A stretch of 5,950 nucleotides of DNA from Phycisphaerales bacterium (GTDB lineage Bacteria > Planctomycetota > Phycisphaerae > Phycisphaerales > SM1A02). Below the pieces are notes generated by a model. The model had not been told where the DNA came from, did not search any database, and saw only the letters and a program-made list of their open reading frames with translations. Of this stretch, positions 5,157-5,950 are shown piece by piece; the first letter of the stretch is position 1; each line of letters starts with the position of its first letter. The stretch lies in the NCBI GenBank assembly GCA_007125255.1, contig SLDM01000404.1:1-5950 (forward strand), given 5' to 3'. A program made the position numbers and the translations under genes.

Positions 5157-5950
5157 ATGGCCGATCACCCATCAGAACCGGACGGATCCCCCACCCCCAC
5201 GCCGGAGTCACCGCAGGATCGACTCTCCCGGCTGGCCCGGTCGGCCCGGGCGTTGCCGCGAACCCCCGGCGTGTACCTCATGAAGGACGCCGCCGGAACG
5301 GTCATCTACATCGGAAAGGCCGGCTCGCTCCGCGACCGGGTCGGATCGTACTTCGTTCCCTCGGCGGATCTCGGCCCGAAGAAGCAGCCGATGCTCGAGC
5401 TCGTGGAGGATCTTGACGTCCTGGACTGCGAAACCGAGTGGGAGGCCCTGCTCACCGAGAGCCGGCTCATCAAGGACGTCCGGCCGCGGTTCAACGCCAA
5501 ACTGACCGACGGCAAGAGCTTTCCCTACCTCGCCATCACGATGGGTGATGAGTTCCCCGGGGTGTTCATCACCCGGAACCCGACGGACGAGCCGTTCAAA
5601 GGCGCGCGGCTCTTCGGCCCGTTCACCTCGGTCAGCGCGCTGCGCGATTCGGTGCAGTTGCTGCAGCGCGTCTTCCGGTACCGCACCTGCACGCTTGAGA
5701 TCGACTCCCGCGATCCGAAGAACCGCTACTTCCGGCCGTGCCTTCTCCATCCGATTGACCAGTGCACCGCGCCGTGCGCGAACAAGGTCTCGCCGGAGGA
5801 GTACCGCAAGGATATCGACCGATTCATCCGGTTCCTGACCTCCAAGCGCAGCACCATGCTGCGTGAGTTGAAAAGGGAAATGGACGAGGCGTCCGCCAAA
5901 CTGGAGTTTGAGCGGGCAGCCAAGCTCCGCGATCAGATCAAGGCGATCGA
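5157..5950 (+). CDS. uvrC: UvrABC system protein C, N-terminal part (3' truncated by window edge)
   Basis: UvrC is the nuclease that cuts on both sides of a DNA lesion after UvrA and UvrB have marked it. The 264 visible residues hold the whole GIY-YIG domain, with PGVYLMKD (37-44), YIGKA (51-55), R61, E101 in LLTESRLIK and N113 in RPRFN matching the known catalytic Tyr, Lys, Arg, Glu and Asn. C178, C195, C203 and C207 (spacing 17-8-4) match the four Cys that bind an iron-sulfur cluster in E. coli UvrC. The UVR motif that contacts UvrB begins at about 230 and is cut by the window edge. The RNase H-like half and HhH motifs lie outside. ATG 5157 is the only good start after the in-frame TAG at 5139. 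No Shine-Dalgarno is visible. The Pro and Ser-rich leader puts PGVY at 37, further in than usual. Confidence 0.97.
   Translation, partial: MADHPSEPDGSPTPTPESPQDRLSRLARSARALPRTPGVYLMKDAAGTVIYIGKAGSLRDRVGSYFVPSADLGPKKQPMLELVEDLDVLDCETEWEALLTESRLIKDVRPRFNAKLTDGKSFPYLAITMGDEFPGVFITRNPTDEPFKGARLFGPFTSVSALRDSVQLLQRVFRYRTCTLEIDSRDPKNRYFRPCLLHPIDQCTAPCANKVSPEEYRKDIDRFIRFLTSKRSTMLRELKREMDEASAKLEFERAAKLRDQIKAI

Overview
This GC-rich window comes from a bacterial chromosome. The gene content (CYTH protein, UbiA-type prenyltransferase, single-chain ATP sulfurylase with APS kinase, Cys-rich lipoprotein, UvrC) and the style of the proteins would fit a planctomycete, perhaps the Phycisphaerae. That placement is an impression from protein style, not a search result.

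Layout from left to right. (1) The C-terminal end of an unidentified protein (to 298, +). (2) A promoter with a perfect TATAAT box that leads into tRNA-Ala(UGC) (370-442, +). (3) A CYTH-domain protein (528-1052, +) overlapping by ATGA a UbiA-family prenyltransferase (1049-2035, +), so the two are probably translationally coupled. (4) A short gap between convergent genes, filled by an unusual octamer repeat array in inverted orientation that can fold into a long hairpin. (5) On the minus strand, sat (4100 to 2853) followed by cysC (2760 to 2143), a two-step route from sulfate to PAPS, with a recognisable sigma70-type promoter, a strong Shine-Dalgarno and a 13-nt palindrome near the predicted transcription start. 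(6) A Cys-rich lipoprotein gene (4725 to 4318, -) with its own intrinsic terminator. (7) About 430 bp without a convincing gene between the divergent lipoprotein and uvrC genes. (8) The N-terminal 264 codons of uvrC (from 5157, +), running off the right edge.

How the genes work together. Sat makes APS from sulfate and ATP, and CysC phosphorylates it to PAPS for sulfur assimilation or sulfation. No PAPS reductase is visible here. The lipoprotein, in which 18 of 117 mature residues are Cys, lies directly upstream of sat in the same direction but appears to be a separate transcription unit. A link between Cys demand and sulfate activation is only a conjecture. UvrC is the nucleotide-excision-repair nuclease and has no evident link to its neighbours.

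No CRISPR array, transposase, integrase or phage gene is present. The most unusual items are the phased octamer inverted array at 2042-2134, the Cys-rich lipoprotein with its internal duplication, the ATP sulfurylase that has lost most of the zinc-site residues known in some relatives, and the CYTH protein whose signature lysine is threonine.
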